A DNA stretch of 64,000 nucleotides. Origin: Pseudomonas syringae. GTDB lineage: Bacteria; Pseudomonadota; Gammaproteobacteria; Pseudomonadales; Pseudomonadaceae. Positions 8,827 to 18,517 of this stretch are shown here, piece after piece. Made by a program: the position numbers and the translations under genes. Position 1 is the stretch's first letter, and each line of letters begins with the position of its first letter. The stretch is taken from the NCBI RefSeq assembly GCF_023278085.1, contig NZ_CP066265.1, positions 3,428,001 through 3,492,000 on the forward strand, in the 5' to 3' direction. The notes beneath the pieces are model-generated. The model was not told where the DNA came from. It searched no databases and worked only from the letters and a program-made list of their open reading frames with translations.

Positions 8827-9648
8827 ATGCGCACACTGGAATTGGCAGGCAGTACCGTACCAGTGCTGGGTCAGGGCACTTGGCACATGGGTGAAAAAGG
8901 GCATCTGCGCTCGGCAGAAATCGCCGGGCTGTGTCTGGGCATCGAACTGGGCCTGACCCTGATCGACACTGCCGAGATGTACGCCGACGGCGCGGCTGAA
9001 GAAATCGTCGGACAGGCCATCGCCGGCCAGCGCGACAAGGTGTTCGTGGTCAGCAAGGTCTACCCGCACAACGCCAGCCGCAGCGGCATCCCGACCGCCT
9101 GCGAGGCCAGCCTGCGCCGGATGAATACCGATTACATCGACCTCTATCTGCTGCACTGGCCGGGTCAGTATCCGTTGACCGAGACCGTCGAGGCATTCGA
9201 GCGCCTGCGCGAAGCCGGCAAAATCGGCGCGTGGGGCGTGTCCAATTTCGACGTGCCGGACATGATCGAGCTGAACAACCCGCGCTGTGCCACCAATCAG
9301 GTGCTGTACAACCCGGAACAACGTGGCATCGAGTTCGACCTGATGCTGTGGAGCGCCGACCGCCACCTGCCGTTGATGGCGTACTGCCCTATCGGCCAGG
9401 CCGGCGACATGCTTTACCACCCTGCCCTGCATGAAATCGCCAGACGCCACAACGCAACACCCGCGCAGATCTCCCTGGCCTGGGTGTTGCGTCAGGACAA
9501 CATGATTGCCATCCCCAAGGCGACCAACCCGGAGCACATCCGGCTGAACGTCGCGGCCGAGCAGATCCGTCTGACCGAGCAGGACCTGGCCGACATTGAT
9601 CTGGCCTGGCCGGCACCCACGCGCAAGCAGCCATTGGCGATGGTCTGA
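8827..9648 (+). CDS. Aldo/keto reductase
   Basis: 273 residues forming one (alpha/beta)8 barrel. The catalytic tetrad is readable: Asp and Tyr in LIDTAEMYADG, Lys in VVSKVYPHN, His in LLHWPGQ. The NADPH-binding C terminus has IPKATNPEHIRLN. The family reduces aldehydes and ketones with NADPH; no substrate can be assigned from context. The start at ATG 8827 is preceded by GGCGGGGG; an in-frame ATG further upstream would add a tail unlike the family. It is a single gene, 91 bp after the chemoreceptor. Confidence 0.9.
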   Translation: MRTLELAGSTVPVLGQGTWHMGEKGHLRSAEIAGLCLGIELGLTLIDTAEMYADGAAEEIVGQAIAGQRDKVFVVSKVYPHNASRSGIPTACEASLRRMNTDYIDLYLLHWPGQYPLTETVEAFERLREAGKIGAWGVSNFDVPDMIELNNPRCATNQVLYNPEQRGIEFDLMLWSADRHLPLMAYCPIGQAGDMLYHPALHEIARRHNATPAQISLAWVLRQDNMIAIPKATNPEHIRLNVAAEQIRLTEQDLADIDLAWPAPTRKQPLAMV

Positions 9649-9812
9649 CCGTTAGCGGTCCGGCATCAGGCAACTGAATGGCCGCTGAACGCGGCCAGCG
9701 TCAAGGCAGGCAAGGAAACACTCCGCAACAAGCTGTCACAAATATGAAATAACCCGTTGTCATCATGCGCCAATCGCCTCCCCTGTCCGGGCCAGGCCGC
9801 ATGTGGACAGCC

Positions 9813-10829
9813 ATGAATCACAGCATCGTGCACCATCAGGATTCCGACCTCTTCGGCCTGCTCTATGGCTTCCGCTTTCGCCACGGTGAAAGCGGTCAGG
9901 AAATCGGCGCGACTGCCGCGCTGGATTATCTGCAAAACCCGCCGGATGAAAATGACTTTATCTGGCTGCACCTGAACCTGTCGCATGCGGCCTGCGAGCG
10001 CTGGATGAAAACCACGCTGGATCTGCCGGAGGAATTCTTCGAGGCGCTGCACGAGGGCTCGCGGTCGACCCGCATCGAACACGTCGATGCCACCCTGCTG
10101 GCGGTGGTCAACGATGTGGTATTCGATTTCAACCGGCTGTCGACCGACATCTCGACATTGTGGGTCTGCGCTCGCCAGCGCCTGCTGATTACCGCACGAC
10201 TGCAGCCGCTGCGCTCGGTAGACAAGCTGCGTTCGGCAGTCAAACATGGCGAGCAGTTCGACTCCCCTATCGAGCTGCTGGCGCATCTGCTTAGCGATCA
10301 GGGTGAAGTCCTGACCCAGTTTCTGCGCAAGACCAGCGTCAATGTCGACCGCATCGAAGACCAGCTTCTGTCACAGCGGCTGAGCAACAACCGCTCCGAA
10401 CTGGGTGCCATGCGCCGGGTGCTGGTGCGCTTGCAACGTCTGCTGGCGCTGGAGCCGGGTTCGCTGATGCGCCTCCTGCATCGCCCGCCGCAGTGGCTGC
10501 GCGAACAGGATGCGCAGGCGCTGCGCCAGTCCATCGAAGAGTCCTCGCTGGTGATCAACGACCTCACGGCACTGGGCGAACGCATCAAACTGCTGCAGGA
10601 AGAAATCGCTGCCAATCTCAACGAACAAAGCAGCCGCACCCTGTTTACCCTGACTGTGGTAACGGTGCTGGCGCTGCCAATCAACATCGTTGCAGGCTTC
10701 TTCGGCATGAACGTCGGCGGCGTACCGCTCGCCTCGGACCCGGAAGGTTTCTGGATTCTGGTGGCACTGGTGGCGACCTTCACCCTGGTCGCGGGCCGTT
10801 GGGCCTTTCGCAAGCGCGGAGACTACTGA
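9813..10829 (+). CDS. CorA/ZntB family divalent cation transporter
   Basis: About 338 residues. A long cytoplasmic alpha/beta and helical N-terminal part (TLLAVVNDVVFDF, FLRKTSVNVDRIEDQ) is followed by two C-terminal membrane helices (LFTLTVVTVLALPINIVAGF and FWILVALVATFTLVAGRW) joined by the hallmark GMN loop (FFGMNVGGVP). That is the pentameric CorA fold. The GVP after GMN fits the ZntB-like branch, which moves zinc or other divalent ions, better than classical magnesium CorA. The start is uncertain: ATG 9765, 9801 and 9813 are in frame and none has a strong ribosome binding site. Confidence 0.88.
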   Translation: MNHSIVHHQDSDLFGLLYGFRFRHGESGQEIGATAALDYLQNPPDENDFIWLHLNLSHAACERWMKTTLDLPEEFFEALHEGSRSTRIEHVDATLLAVVNDVVFDFNRLSTDISTLWVCARQRLLITARLQPLRSVDKLRSAVKHGEQFDSPIELLAHLLSDQGEVLTQFLRKTSVNVDRIEDQLLSQRLSNNRSELGAMRRVLVRLQRLLALEPGSLMRLLHRPPQWLREQDAQALRQSIEESSLVINDLTALGERIKLLQEEIAANLNEQSSRTLFTLTVVTVLALPINIVAGFFGMNVGGVPLASDPEGFWILVALVATFTLVAGRWAFRKRGDY

Positions 10830-10955
10830 ACCAGCCTCCAGACGATGCCAGTTGTCAGAAATCTGGCGCAGCCGCGCAATCATTTGTTACATGTCGTCTC
10901 TCTGTCATATTTTGCAATGACCATGTCAGTAATCTTTCAATTCAGGATTGCACAC

Positions 10956-12572
10956 ATGGCTACCAATGCACTTTCTCCCGATACCAGCGGTCGGGCGAGC
11001 CTGTCGGCCACTCAATTCGGTCGCAAGCCCAGCCGAACGACCATGATACTTTTCTTCGTGATCCTCATCGCGGGCCTGCTGTTCACCGGCTACAGCCTCA
11101 AGCAGGACGTGGATGACATGGGCACGGTGGTCACCACCTGGACGCCCTTCGTCCTGCTGGGCGTGGCGCTGCTGATTGCCTTGGGCTTCGAATTCGTCAA
11201 CGGTTTTCATGACACCGCCAACGCGGTCGCAACCGTGATCTACACCCACTCCCTGCCGCCCGGTTTTGCCGTGGTCTGGTCGGGTTTTTTCAATTTCCTG
11301 GGTGTCATGGTGTCCAGCGGCGCGGTGGCGTTCGGCATCATTGCCCTGCTGCCGGTGGAACTGATTCTGCAGACCGGCTCATCGGCAGGCTTCGCGATGA
11401 TCTTCGCGCTGCTGATCGCGGCCATCATCTGGAACCTGGGCACCTGGTGGCTGGGCTTGCCTGCGTCCTCTTCGCACACGCTGATCGGCTCGATCATCGG
11501 TGTCGGTGTCGCCAACGCGTTGATGCACGGCCGTGACGGCACCAGCGGTGTGGACTGGTCGCAGGCCACCAAGATCGGCTATTCGCTGCTGCTCTCGCCA
11601 CTGGTCGGGTTCGGTTGTGCCGCGCTGCTGTTGCTGGCCATGCGCATGTTCATCAAGAACCGCGCGCTGTACAAGGCACCCGAAGGCAACGCGCCGCCGC
11701 CATTGTGGATTCGCGCCATGCTGATTGTGACCTGCACCGGCGTGTCATTTGCACATGGCTCCAACGACGGACAGAAAGGCATGGGCCTGATCATGCTGAT
11801 TCTGGTCGGCACCCTGCCGATGGCTTACGCACTGAACCGCACCATGCCTGCCGAACAGTCGATCCAGTTCGCTGCCGTGGCGGAAGTCACCCAGCAAGCG
11901 CTGATCCGCAACGTCCCGCAACCCGCACCGGACGATTCGCGCAAAACGCTTTCCGCTTATCTGGTCAGCAAACAGGCCAGCCCCGAGCTGATTCCGGCGC
12001 TGGCGGTCATGGCCGGCAAGATCGGCAACGAGGTGGCCAGCTACGGCTCGCTGGCTAAGGTGCCTGCCGAAGCAGTGACCAACGTGCGTAACGACATGTA
12101 CCTGACGTCGGAAACCATCCGTGTGATGGAAAAAAACAAGGTGGGCAATTTCGACGCCGATACCCAGAACAAGCTCGATGCCTTCAAAGAGCAGATCGAC
12201 AATGCCACGCGCTTCATTCCGACCTGGGTCAAAATCGTGGTAGCCATCGCCCTCGGGCTGGGCACCATGGTGGGCTGGAAGCGCATCGTCGTGACCGTCG
12301 GTGAGCGGATCGGCAAGACCCACATGACCTACGCACAAGGCGCGTCGGCAGAAGTCGTGGCGATGTTCACCATCGGCGCGGCGGACATGTACGGCTTGCC
12401 AGTGTCTACCACCCATGTGCTTTCATCCGGCGTGGCGGGCTCGATGGTGGCCAACGGCTCCGGCCTGCAAATGCGCACTTTGCGTAACCTGGCTACCGCC
12501 TGGGTATTGACCTTGCCGGCGGCGATCCTCCTATCAGGTTCGTTGTATTGGGTGTTCAGCAAGCTGTTCTGA
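10956..12572 (+). CDS. pit: Inorganic phosphate transporter, Pit family
   Basis: 538 residues, about 10 membrane helices. Two inverted PHO4-type signature repeats are visible: GFEFVNGFHDTANAVATVIY near residue 75 and FAHGSNDGQKGMG near 265, each with the asparagine-aspartate pair typical of the family. A hydrophilic segment at about 310-410 separates the halves. Pit proteins co-transport metal-phosphate with protons at low affinity. The start ATG 10956 (MATNALSP) has AGGA about 9 nt upstream; an in-frame ATG at 10845 would add 37 residues of unsupported sequence. The repeat element that follows begins about 30 bp after the stop codon. Confidence 0.92.
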   Translation: MATNALSPDTSGRASLSATQFGRKPSRTTMILFFVILIAGLLFTGYSLKQDVDDMGTVVTTWTPFVLLGVALLIALGFEFVNGFHDTANAVATVIYTHSLPPGFAVVWSGFFNFLGVMVSSGAVAFGIIALLPVELILQTGSSAGFAMIFALLIAAIIWNLGTWWLGLPASSSHTLIGSIIGVGVANALMHGRDGTSGVDWSQATKIGYSLLLSPLVGFGCAALLLLAMRMFIKNRALYKAPEGNAPPPLWIRAMLIVTCTGVSFAHGSNDGQKGMGLIMLILVGTLPMAYALNRTMPAEQSIQFAAVAEVTQQALIRNVPQPAPDDSRKTLSAYLVSKQASPELIPALAVMAGKIGNEVASYGSLAKVPAEAVTNVRNDMYLTSETIRVMEKNKVGNFDADTQNKLDAFKEQIDNATRFIPTWVKIVVAIALGLGTMVGWKRIVVTVGERIGKTHMTYAQGASAEVVAMFTIGAADMYGLPVSTTHVLSSGVAGSMVANGSGLQMRTLRNLATAWVLTLPAAILLSGSLYWVFSKLF

Positions 12573-12599
12573 AGTTCTCAGGAGGCGATCGTTCTACAC

Positions 12600-13060
12600 A
12601 AATCCAACCGACTCTCGTGCCAATGCTCCGCGTCGGCATGCAGTTCGTGACGCTCTGCGTCACACAACGGTTCTGCGATGTCAGGTGGATTGAGGTTCGG
12701 CTCAGGTCACCTTTTCGCCCCTCGGCGACTCACTTTGAGGGACCAAAGTGAGCAAAGTCCTTCGCTCCTGTTTCCGGCCCGACTTCGTCGGGTTCCTTCG
12801 TCCTGACCCTGATCCGGGGGTCGCCGCAACGGGCCATCCATGGCCCGGTGCGGCTAGCCTGGCGTCCTGCCAGGCTACCCCCGGATCAGGGTCAGGACTC
12901 AGCCGTCACTAACGTCGCACTCTGCGTCGTCAGTACCATCGCGGTTGAAAAGCAATGCGTTGGCAGCGGCTGCGTGTAAGGCATCACAGTGTTTCGTATC
13001 AGAGATGGGTGACGCAGAGCGTCACGAACGGCACGCCCACGCAGAGCGTTGGCTCGATAT
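12600..13060. repeat. Composite dispersed repeat, copy 1, with a multi-hairpin core
   Basis: The 540-bp gap between pit and the efflux operon is mostly this repeat. It opens with GTGACGC-TCT-GCGTCAC (12650s) and continues with hairpins 12715-12728, 12729-12752 and 12778-12792. A large structure follows: outer arms 12801-12821 and 12877-12897 pair perfectly over 21 bp and enclose two hairpins (12831-12846 and 12855-12877). It ends near 13060 with inverted copies of the short hairpins. The same element occurs at 63632-64000. Short reading frames over such repeats in P. syringae have been annotated as DUF1534-type proteins; I regard them as non-coding. Confidence 0.85.
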
Positions 13061-13116
13061 TCATCAGATCGGACCTGCATTTAGCAAAGTCCCGGCTGTC
13101 ACGACCGTCCAGAAGT

Positions 13117-14280
13117 TCAGCGCACAGTCGAATCCGGCGGCACATCCCCCTCCACACTGGTATCGATACTCACCACCACCGACATGCCCGGCCGCAGGTG
13201 CTCAAGCATCGGCTGATCGGCGTCGACGACGATGCGTACCGGGATGCGCTGGGAGATTTTCACGAAGTTGCCGGTCGCATTGTCGGCGGGCAACAGGCTG
13301 AACTCCGAGCCTGCGGCAGGCGAGATTCTTTGTACGTGACCATGCATTTGGTAACCGCCCAGCGCATCGACGGTGAAACTTACCGGCTGGCCCAGACGCA
13401 CGTTGGCCATCTGGGTTTCTTTCATGTTGGCGACGATCCAGCGCTGTTCCGGCACCAGTGCCATCAGTTGCGCGCCTGAATTGACGTAGGCCCCCAGGCG
13501 CACACCGATCTGCCCCAACTGCCCGTCACGCGGCGCGACGATGCGGGTGTTGTCCAGATCAATGCGTGCCAGTTCAACAGCCGCTTGCGCATTGGCAACC
13601 GACGCTTCCAGCGAACCCCGGTTGACGATCACGGTTTGCAGATCCTCACGGGCGATCAGCAACACAGCCTTGGCTTCTGCAACCGCCGCATTGGCCTGGG
13701 CATCAGCCGCCTCGGTCACGTCCAGCTCGCTTTTCGACACCGAGCCATCGGTCACCAGCGCCTTGTTGCGACGCAGGTCGGCGGCGCTCTTGCGGCTCTG
13801 CGCAATGCTGTTCTGCAATTCGGCCTGACGCTGGCCGATGGTCGCCTCGGCACTGCGCCGTTGTTGCAGGTTATTGGCCAGCGAAGCTTTCTGTACATCC
13901 AGTTGCGCCACGGCCTGGTCCAGACGCTGCCGATAGATGCGGTCATCCAGACGCACCAGCAGGTCGCCCGCCTTGACGAACTGGAAGTCCTGCACCGGCA
14001 CTTCATAGACATAACCACTCAGTTGCGGCCCGATCAGCGTGGTCTGGCCTTTTACCTGTGCGTTTTCGGTGCTTTCGATAGGGCTGCCAAAGGGCGGCAA
14101 CTGCCAGGCGTACAACACCACCAGCACACCGATTAACGCGACAGCACCGAACATCACCGAAGAAACGATCCGCTTGCGGGCCGAACGCGGCCGGCTGGTG
14201 ACCGGAGACTTCAGCGGCGCCGGAGCCGGTGAAGATGAGCTGCGAGGTACTTCGGTATCGGGGGTATTGGATTCGGTCAT
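13117..14280 (-). CDS. HlyD/EmrA family periplasmic adaptor of an efflux pump
   Basis: 387 residues. A proline/serine-rich cytoplasmic tail precedes one membrane helix at about 40-58 (MFGAVALIGVLVVLYAW). A biotinyl-lipoyl-like half (ENAQVKGQTTLIGPQLSGYV), a long coiled-coil hairpin (about 120-250, rich in Ala, Gln and Arg), the second lipoyl half (IVAPRDGQLGQIGVRLGAYV) and a beta barrel follow. This is the EmrA architecture that links an inner-membrane MFS pump to an outer-membrane channel. Its start codon overlaps the stop of the MFS gene by 4 bp, so the two are co-translated. No outer-membrane factor gene is nearby; a TolC-like partner elsewhere is inferred. Confidence 0.9.
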   Translation of the reverse strand: MTESNTPDTEVPRSSSSPAPAPLKSPVTSRPRSARKRIVSSVMFGAVALIGVLVVLYAWQLPPFGSPIESTENAQVKGQTTLIGPQLSGYVYEVPVQDFQFVKAGDLLVRLDDRIYRQRLDQAVAQLDVQKASLANNLQQRRSAEATIGQRQAELQNSIAQSRKSAADLRRNKALVTDGSVSKSELDVTEAADAQANAAVAEAKAVLLIAREDLQTVIVNRGSLEASVANAQAAVELARIDLDNTRIVAPRDGQLGQIGVRLGAYVNSGAQLMALVPEQRWIVANMKETQMANVRLGQPVSFTVDALGGYQMHGHVQRISPAAGSEFSLLPADNATGNFVKISQRIPVRIVVDADQPMLEHLRPGMSVVVSIDTSVEGDVPPDSTVR

Positions 14281-15956
14281 GTAGATCTAACGCCGGAATG
14301 GGGTACGGAGGGCGAAGCGGCAGGTGCAACAGGGGCCAGCGCCTGAGGTTGGGTGGTCATTTTCAGCCACAGCATGCGCAGTGAAATCCAGATCATGGTC
14401 AACACAGCAATCAGAGCGATCAGCATGAATACGTCGTTGTAGGCCAGCACATTGGCTTCGCGGGTCGCGGCCGTAGCCATCGCGCGGATGCCCTGGCTGT
14501 TGCGCAATGCCGGGTCGGCGATGACTGAACCATAGCTGGCGCTGTAACTTTGCAGGCGGGCCTGTACAAGCGGGTCGATCAGCGTCAGGTGCTCGACGAT
14601 GTGACTGGAGTGAAATTTCTCGCGCACGATCTGAAAGGTGCCCAGTGCAGCAGACCCGATCAGGCCGCCGATGTTCTGGGTAATCCCGAACAGCACCGAA
14701 AAGCTCACCATGTTGCGCGGATTGGCCAGCACACCGCTGATGCCCAGCACCAGCGTTGGCCCAAGGAAAAACGTACCGCCAAAGGCCAGCAGAAACTGAC
14801 TGAGGTACATGTTCGATTGTCGGGTCAGGTTGGTCGAGTGGCTGTCCATCCAGGCACCGACCGCCATCATTGCCAGGGAAATCAGCAGCGGCTTGATCAA
14901 GTGCGCCGGATTGATGGTCAGTGCACTCACCGCCAGGCCCGCGACGCTGCCCAGCAACATCACCAGGTACAGCGTATGCAGTTGCTGACTGCCCATGTTC
15001 AGCGCCTGAAGAAAACCGACGGCACCTACCGACTGTTCGGACAGCACGATGCGGAAGAGGATCACGGCCAGGCCCAGACGCAAAATCGCCCCGCTGCCCA
15101 ACCATCGCGTGATCAGCAAAGGATTGCTGCGGTTATGTTCGATGGCGAGCCCGGTGCAGATCAGTGCAATCGACGACGCCGAGGCAATACCGATCCACGG
15201 CGCTTCCAGCCACCACTCGATACGCCCCAGCGACAAGACCGCGCAGAGCAACGCAAAACCGCTCGCCAGCAGGCCGAATGTCAGAAAGTCCAGCTTCTCG
15301 AACGCTTTGAAACGATCACCCGGCGGCAGTTTCAAGAGCAACACGCAACCGAGCGAGAGCAGCGCCATGCCCAGCTCGAACAGATACAGGCCACGCCACT
15401 GGGCAATCTGCAGCAAGTCCTCAGACACCAACCGGGCCAGCGGCGTGGCCAACTGGGCCGTGCCCAGGCCAAGGACCAGCGCCTTGAGCCGCCATTTCTG
15501 CGGGAAAGCCTGAATCATGTAATACAGCCCCAGCGTACTGAGCGCCGCGCCGACCATGCCGTGCGCGGCACGCACCGCGATGGCCGAGTCGATGTCGTTG
15601 ACGAACAGGTGCGCCAGGGTCACCAGCGAATAGAGCACCAGAAACAGCTCGGTGAATGCGCGCAGGCCGAACTGCTGACGAAACTTCACCAGCAGCAGGT
15701 TCATCGACACGTTGGTCATGATGTAGGCGGCCGGTAGCCAGGCGATGTCCTGCGAGGTCGCCCCCAGCGCGCCTTGCAAATAAGGCAGGTTGGCAACGAC
15801 CAATGCATTGCCCAGGCCGCCGGTCAGCGCGACGATCACCCCGACCAGCGCAAATGCCCAGCGTCGCGCGTTGGAATGCAGCGGCGTCGACGGCGAACCC
15901 GGCATGGTCGGGCGCTCGTGGGCGGCCCATTCACGTGGCGCGTATTTATCGCTCAT
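14277..15956 (-). CDS. DHA2/EmrB-like MFS multidrug efflux transporter
   Basis: 559 residues, first gene of the two-gene efflux operon. After a 30-residue hydrophilic tail there are about 14 hydrophobic segments (ALVGVIVALTGGLGNALVVA onward). Typical elements include AWLPAAYIMTNV after helix 2 and RAAHGMVGAALSTLG. The partner adaptor overlaps its end. The pair would expel hydrophobic compounds or organic acids driven by the proton gradient; the substrate is unknown. It is divergent from the enoyl-CoA hydratase gene, with 270 bp between them that hold the promoters of both units and no gene. Confidence 0.9.
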   Translation of the reverse strand: MSDKYAPREWAAHERPTMPGSPSTPLHSNARRWAFALVGVIVALTGGLGNALVVANLPYLQGALGATSQDIAWLPAAYIMTNVSMNLLLVKFRQQFGLRAFTELFLVLYSLVTLAHLFVNDIDSAIAVRAAHGMVGAALSTLGLYYMIQAFPQKWRLKALVLGLGTAQLATPLARLVSEDLLQIAQWRGLYLFELGMALLSLGCVLLLKLPPGDRFKAFEKLDFLTFGLLASGFALLCAVLSLGRIEWWLEAPWIGIASASSIALICTGLAIEHNRSNPLLITRWLGSGAILRLGLAVILFRIVLSEQSVGAVGFLQALNMGSQQLHTLYLVMLLGSVAGLAVSALTINPAHLIKPLLISLAMMAVGAWMDSHSTNLTRQSNMYLSQFLLAFGGTFFLGPTLVLGISGVLANPRNMVSFSVLFGITQNIGGLIGSAALGTFQIVREKFHSSHIVEHLTLIDPLVQARLQSYSASYGSVIADPALRNSQGIRAMATAATREANVLAYNDVFMLIALIAVLTMIWISLRMLWLKMTTQPQALAPVAPAASPSVPHSGVRST

Positions 15957-16226
15957 AAAGCGCGTTCATGGAAGGAGTCTGGCATGGTCGGAACCTCGGG
16001 AATGCCCATGTGTGACACTCGTGACTGTCAGAATACTCATCCGCTCGCAATGAATCCTGCGGCAGAGGGTCTGAAGCCTGCGAACAAGGAAAAATGATGG
16101 CTATTTGAAACTTCTGGCTATGCTTAAACGCAGTTTTGCTTTGCAGATTTGCGCTGCTAGGATCTGCTGCGATGCTGCACCACACGCCAGAACAAGAAGA
16201 AAGCGCAATCGAACAAGGAGTTCAGA

Positions 16227-17324
16227 ATGAGTTCACAGGTTTCATCCGCTCGCTCGGTTCGGCAGCCCGCCAGCCGACATGCGATTGCTATCGACGTGCG
16301 TAACCATATTGGCCATTTGACTCTCAATCGTCCCGAAGGCCTGAACGCGATCGATCTGGACATGGTTCGCACGCTGCAGCGTCAGCTCGACAGCTGGGCC
16401 GATGACCCGACGGTCCGTGCAGTGGTCTTGCGCGGCGCAGGCGAAAAGGCTTTCTGCGCAGGTGGTGATATCCGCTCGCTGTACGAAAGTCACCAGAATG
16501 GGCAGGACCTGCATCACACTTTTTTTGCCGAAGAATATGCCCTGGACCTGAGCATTCACCGCTACCGCAAGCCCATACTGGCATTGATGGACGGCCTGGT
16601 ACTGGGCGGTGGCATGGGGCTGGTTCAGGGGGCTGATCTGCGCGTGGTCACCGAACGCAGCCGTCTGGGCATGCCGGAAGTCGCCATCGGTTATTTCCCG
16701 GACGTGGGCGGCAGTTATTTCCTGTCACGACTGCCCGGCGAACTCGGCACCTGGCTGGGCGTCACCGGTTCACAGATCGGCGCTGCCGACGCACTGTATT
16801 GCGGTCTTGCCAATTGGGCGACCAGCACCGAGCAACTGCCGCGACTCGACCATATGCTCGATCACTTGAAATGGAAATCGACACCACTGAAGGATCTGCA
16901 GGGCGCACTGGCCAAGCTAGCCACCCAGCGCCTGCCAGAGCCGCCGCTGGAAGCCCTGCGTCCGGCCATCGATCACTTTTTCGGCCGTCCAACCATCGCC
17001 GGCATGCTGGAACAACTGCAGGAAGTGGCCATAGGCGAAACCCGTCAATGGGCGCTGGACACTGCTGCCCGTATGCAGACGCACTCACCGCTTGCCATGG
17101 CAGTAACCCTGGAAATGCTGCGCCGCGGGCGTCATCTTTCACTGCAAGCCTGCTTCGCCATGGAACTGCATCTCGACCGGCAGTGGTTCGAACGCGGAGA
17201 CCTGATTGAAGGCATACGTGCCCTGATCATCGATAAAGACAAAAAGCCGCAATGGAAACACCGCAGTGCGCAGGACGTCAGTACCGCGCAGGTCGACAGT
17301 TTCTTTAGCGGTATGGAGGTTTGA
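16227..17324 (+). CDS. 3-hydroxyisobutyryl-CoA hydrolase-type enoyl-CoA hydratase family protein
   Basis: 365 residues, longer than plain crotonases and in the ECH_2 (HIBCH) length range. Crotonase oxyanion-hole segments are AFCAGGDIRSLY and DGLVLGGGMGLVQG. The family motif MPEVAIGYFPDVGGSYFLSR is the form seen in 3-hydroxyisobutyryl-CoA hydrolases, which release 3-hydroxyisobutyrate during valine breakdown. The start ATG 16227 has AAGGAG upstream. The acyl-CoA dehydrogenase gene follows 3 bp after the stop, which supports a valine or branched-chain acyl-CoA pathway. An enoyl-CoA hydratase role is the alternative. Confidence 0.85.
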   Translation: MSSQVSSARSVRQPASRHAIAIDVRNHIGHLTLNRPEGLNAIDLDMVRTLQRQLDSWADDPTVRAVVLRGAGEKAFCAGGDIRSLYESHQNGQDLHHTFFAEEYALDLSIHRYRKPILALMDGLVLGGGMGLVQGADLRVVTERSRLGMPEVAIGYFPDVGGSYFLSRLPGELGTWLGVTGSQIGAADALYCGLANWATSTEQLPRLDHMLDHLKWKSTPLKDLQGALAKLATQRLPEPPLEALRPAIDHFFGRPTIAGMLEQLQEVAIGETRQWALDTAARMQTHSPLAMAVTLEMLRRGRHLSLQACFAMELHLDRQWFERGDLIEGIRALIIDKDKKPQWKHRSAQDVSTAQVDSFFSGMEV

Positions 17325-17327
17325 GCC

Positions 17328-18479
17328 GTGCATGATCTGGAACTGAGTGAAGAGCAGGTAATGATTCGCGACATGGCGCGCGACTTTGCCCGCAACGAAA
17401 TCGCACCGTATGCCCAGGCCTGGGAAAAGGCCGGCTGGATCGACGACGCGCTGGTTGCGAAGCTCGGCGAACTGGGCCTGCTGGGCATGGTGGTCCCGGA
17501 ACAATGGGGCGGTACTTACATCGATTACGTCGCCTACGCACTGGCAGTCGAGGAAATATCCGCCGCCGACGCTGCCACCGGCACGCTGATGAGTGTCCAC
17601 AGCTCGGTGGGCTGCGGGCCGGTTCTCAACTACGGGACCGATGACCAGAAACATGCATGGCTGGAAAAACTCGCTACAGGCCGAGCCATCGGCTGCTTCT
17701 GCCTGACCGAACCGCACGCAGGCTCTGAAGCCCACAACCTGCGAACTCGCGCCGAGTTGCAGGGCGATGAGTGGGTGATCAATGGCGCCAAGCAGTTCGT
17801 CAGCAACGGCAAACGGGCACAACTGGCTATCGTGTTTGCCGTGACCGACCCGGCGCTTGGCAAAAAGGGCCTGTCAGCCTTTCTGGTGCCGACCGAAAAC
17901 CCCGGTTTCGTGGTGGATCGCAGCGAACACAAGATGGGCATCCGGGCATCGGACACTTGCGCGGTCACCTTGAACAACTGCCGAATCCCGGCCGCCAACC
18001 TGCTGGGTGAGCGTGGCAAGGGCCTGTCTATCGCCCTCTCCAACCTGGAAGGCGGCCGTATCGGCATCGCCGCGCAGGCATTGGGGATCGCCCGCGCCGC
18101 CTTCGAAGCAGCGCTGGCGTATGCGCGGGAACGGGTGCAGTTCGACAAACCGATCATCGAACATCAAAGCATCGCCAATCTGCTGGCCGACATGCACACC
18201 CGCATCAACGCCGCCCGCCTGCTGACCCTGCACGCTGCGCGGCTGCGCAGCGCCGGGCAAGCGTGCCTGTCGGAAGCGTCTCAAGCCAAGCTGTTCGCGT
18301 CTGAAATGGCCGAGTGGGTGTGCTCCAAGGCGATCCAGATTCATGGCGGTTATGGCTATCTGGAAGACTACCCGGTCGAACGTTACTACCGGGATGCGCG
18401 CATCACCCAGATATACGAAGGCTCCAGCGAGATCCAGCGCCTGCTGATCGCCCGGGAACTGCGTCATTATCTGGTCTGA
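17328..18479 (+). CDS. Acyl-CoA dehydrogenase, probably isobutyryl- or short branched-chain-specific
   Basis: 383 residues with the full FAD-dependent acyl-CoA dehydrogenase fold: N-terminal helical domain ([20 protein letters not shown]), middle beta domain ([16 protein letters not shown], binding flavin and substrate) and C-terminal helical domain ([36 protein letters not shown]). The Glu of IYEGSSE is at the position of the catalytic base in short-chain members. It passes electrons to electron-transfer flavoprotein. GTG start at 17328, preceded by GGAGG. With the hydrolase gene it forms a compact operon consistent with valine catabolism. The last codons are part of an 18-bp inverted repeat (18449-18494). 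Confidence 0.9.
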   Translation: MHDLELSEEQVMIRDMARDFARNEIAPYAQAWEKAGWIDDALVAKLGELGLLGMVVPEQWGGTYIDYVAYALAVEEISAADAATGTLMSVHSSVGCGPVLNYGTDDQKHAWLEKLATGRAIGCFCLTEPHAGSEAHNLRTRAELQGDEWVINGAKQFVSNGKRAQLAIVFAVTDPALGKKGLSAFLVPTENPGFVVDRSEHKMGIRASDTCAVTLNNCRIPAANLLGERGKGLSIALSNLEGGRIGIAAQALGIARAAFEAALAYARERVQFDKPIIEHQSIANLLADMHTRINAARLLTLHAARLRSAGQACLSEASQAKLFASEMAEWVCSKAIQIHGGYGYLEDYPVERYYRDARITQIYEGSSEIQRLLIARELRHYLV

Positions 18480-18494
18480 CGCAGTTCCCGGGCG
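18449..18494. repeat. Perfect 18-bp inverted repeat across the stop codon
   Basis: Arms 18449-18466 and 18477-18494 are exact reverse complements, with a 10-nt loop. The left arm encodes part of the dehydrogenase C terminus and the TGA stop begins the right arm. It lies between convergent genes and may act as a bidirectional transcript end, though no T-run follows. Confidence 0.75.
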
Positions 18495-18517
18495 ATTCGG
18501 TATGCAGGGGCAGCGCG

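Noticed and set aside
12892..13080. Small frame over the repeat (DUF1534-like protein)
   Set aside because: The equivalent frame in copy 2 stops early and differs mostly by amino-acid-changing substitutions, while the hairpins are kept by paired changes.
14550..15737. 395-codon plus-strand frame opposite the MFS gene
   Set aside because: The composition (very rich in Gln, Arg and His) is that of a shadow of a membrane-protein gene; no domain or start signal.
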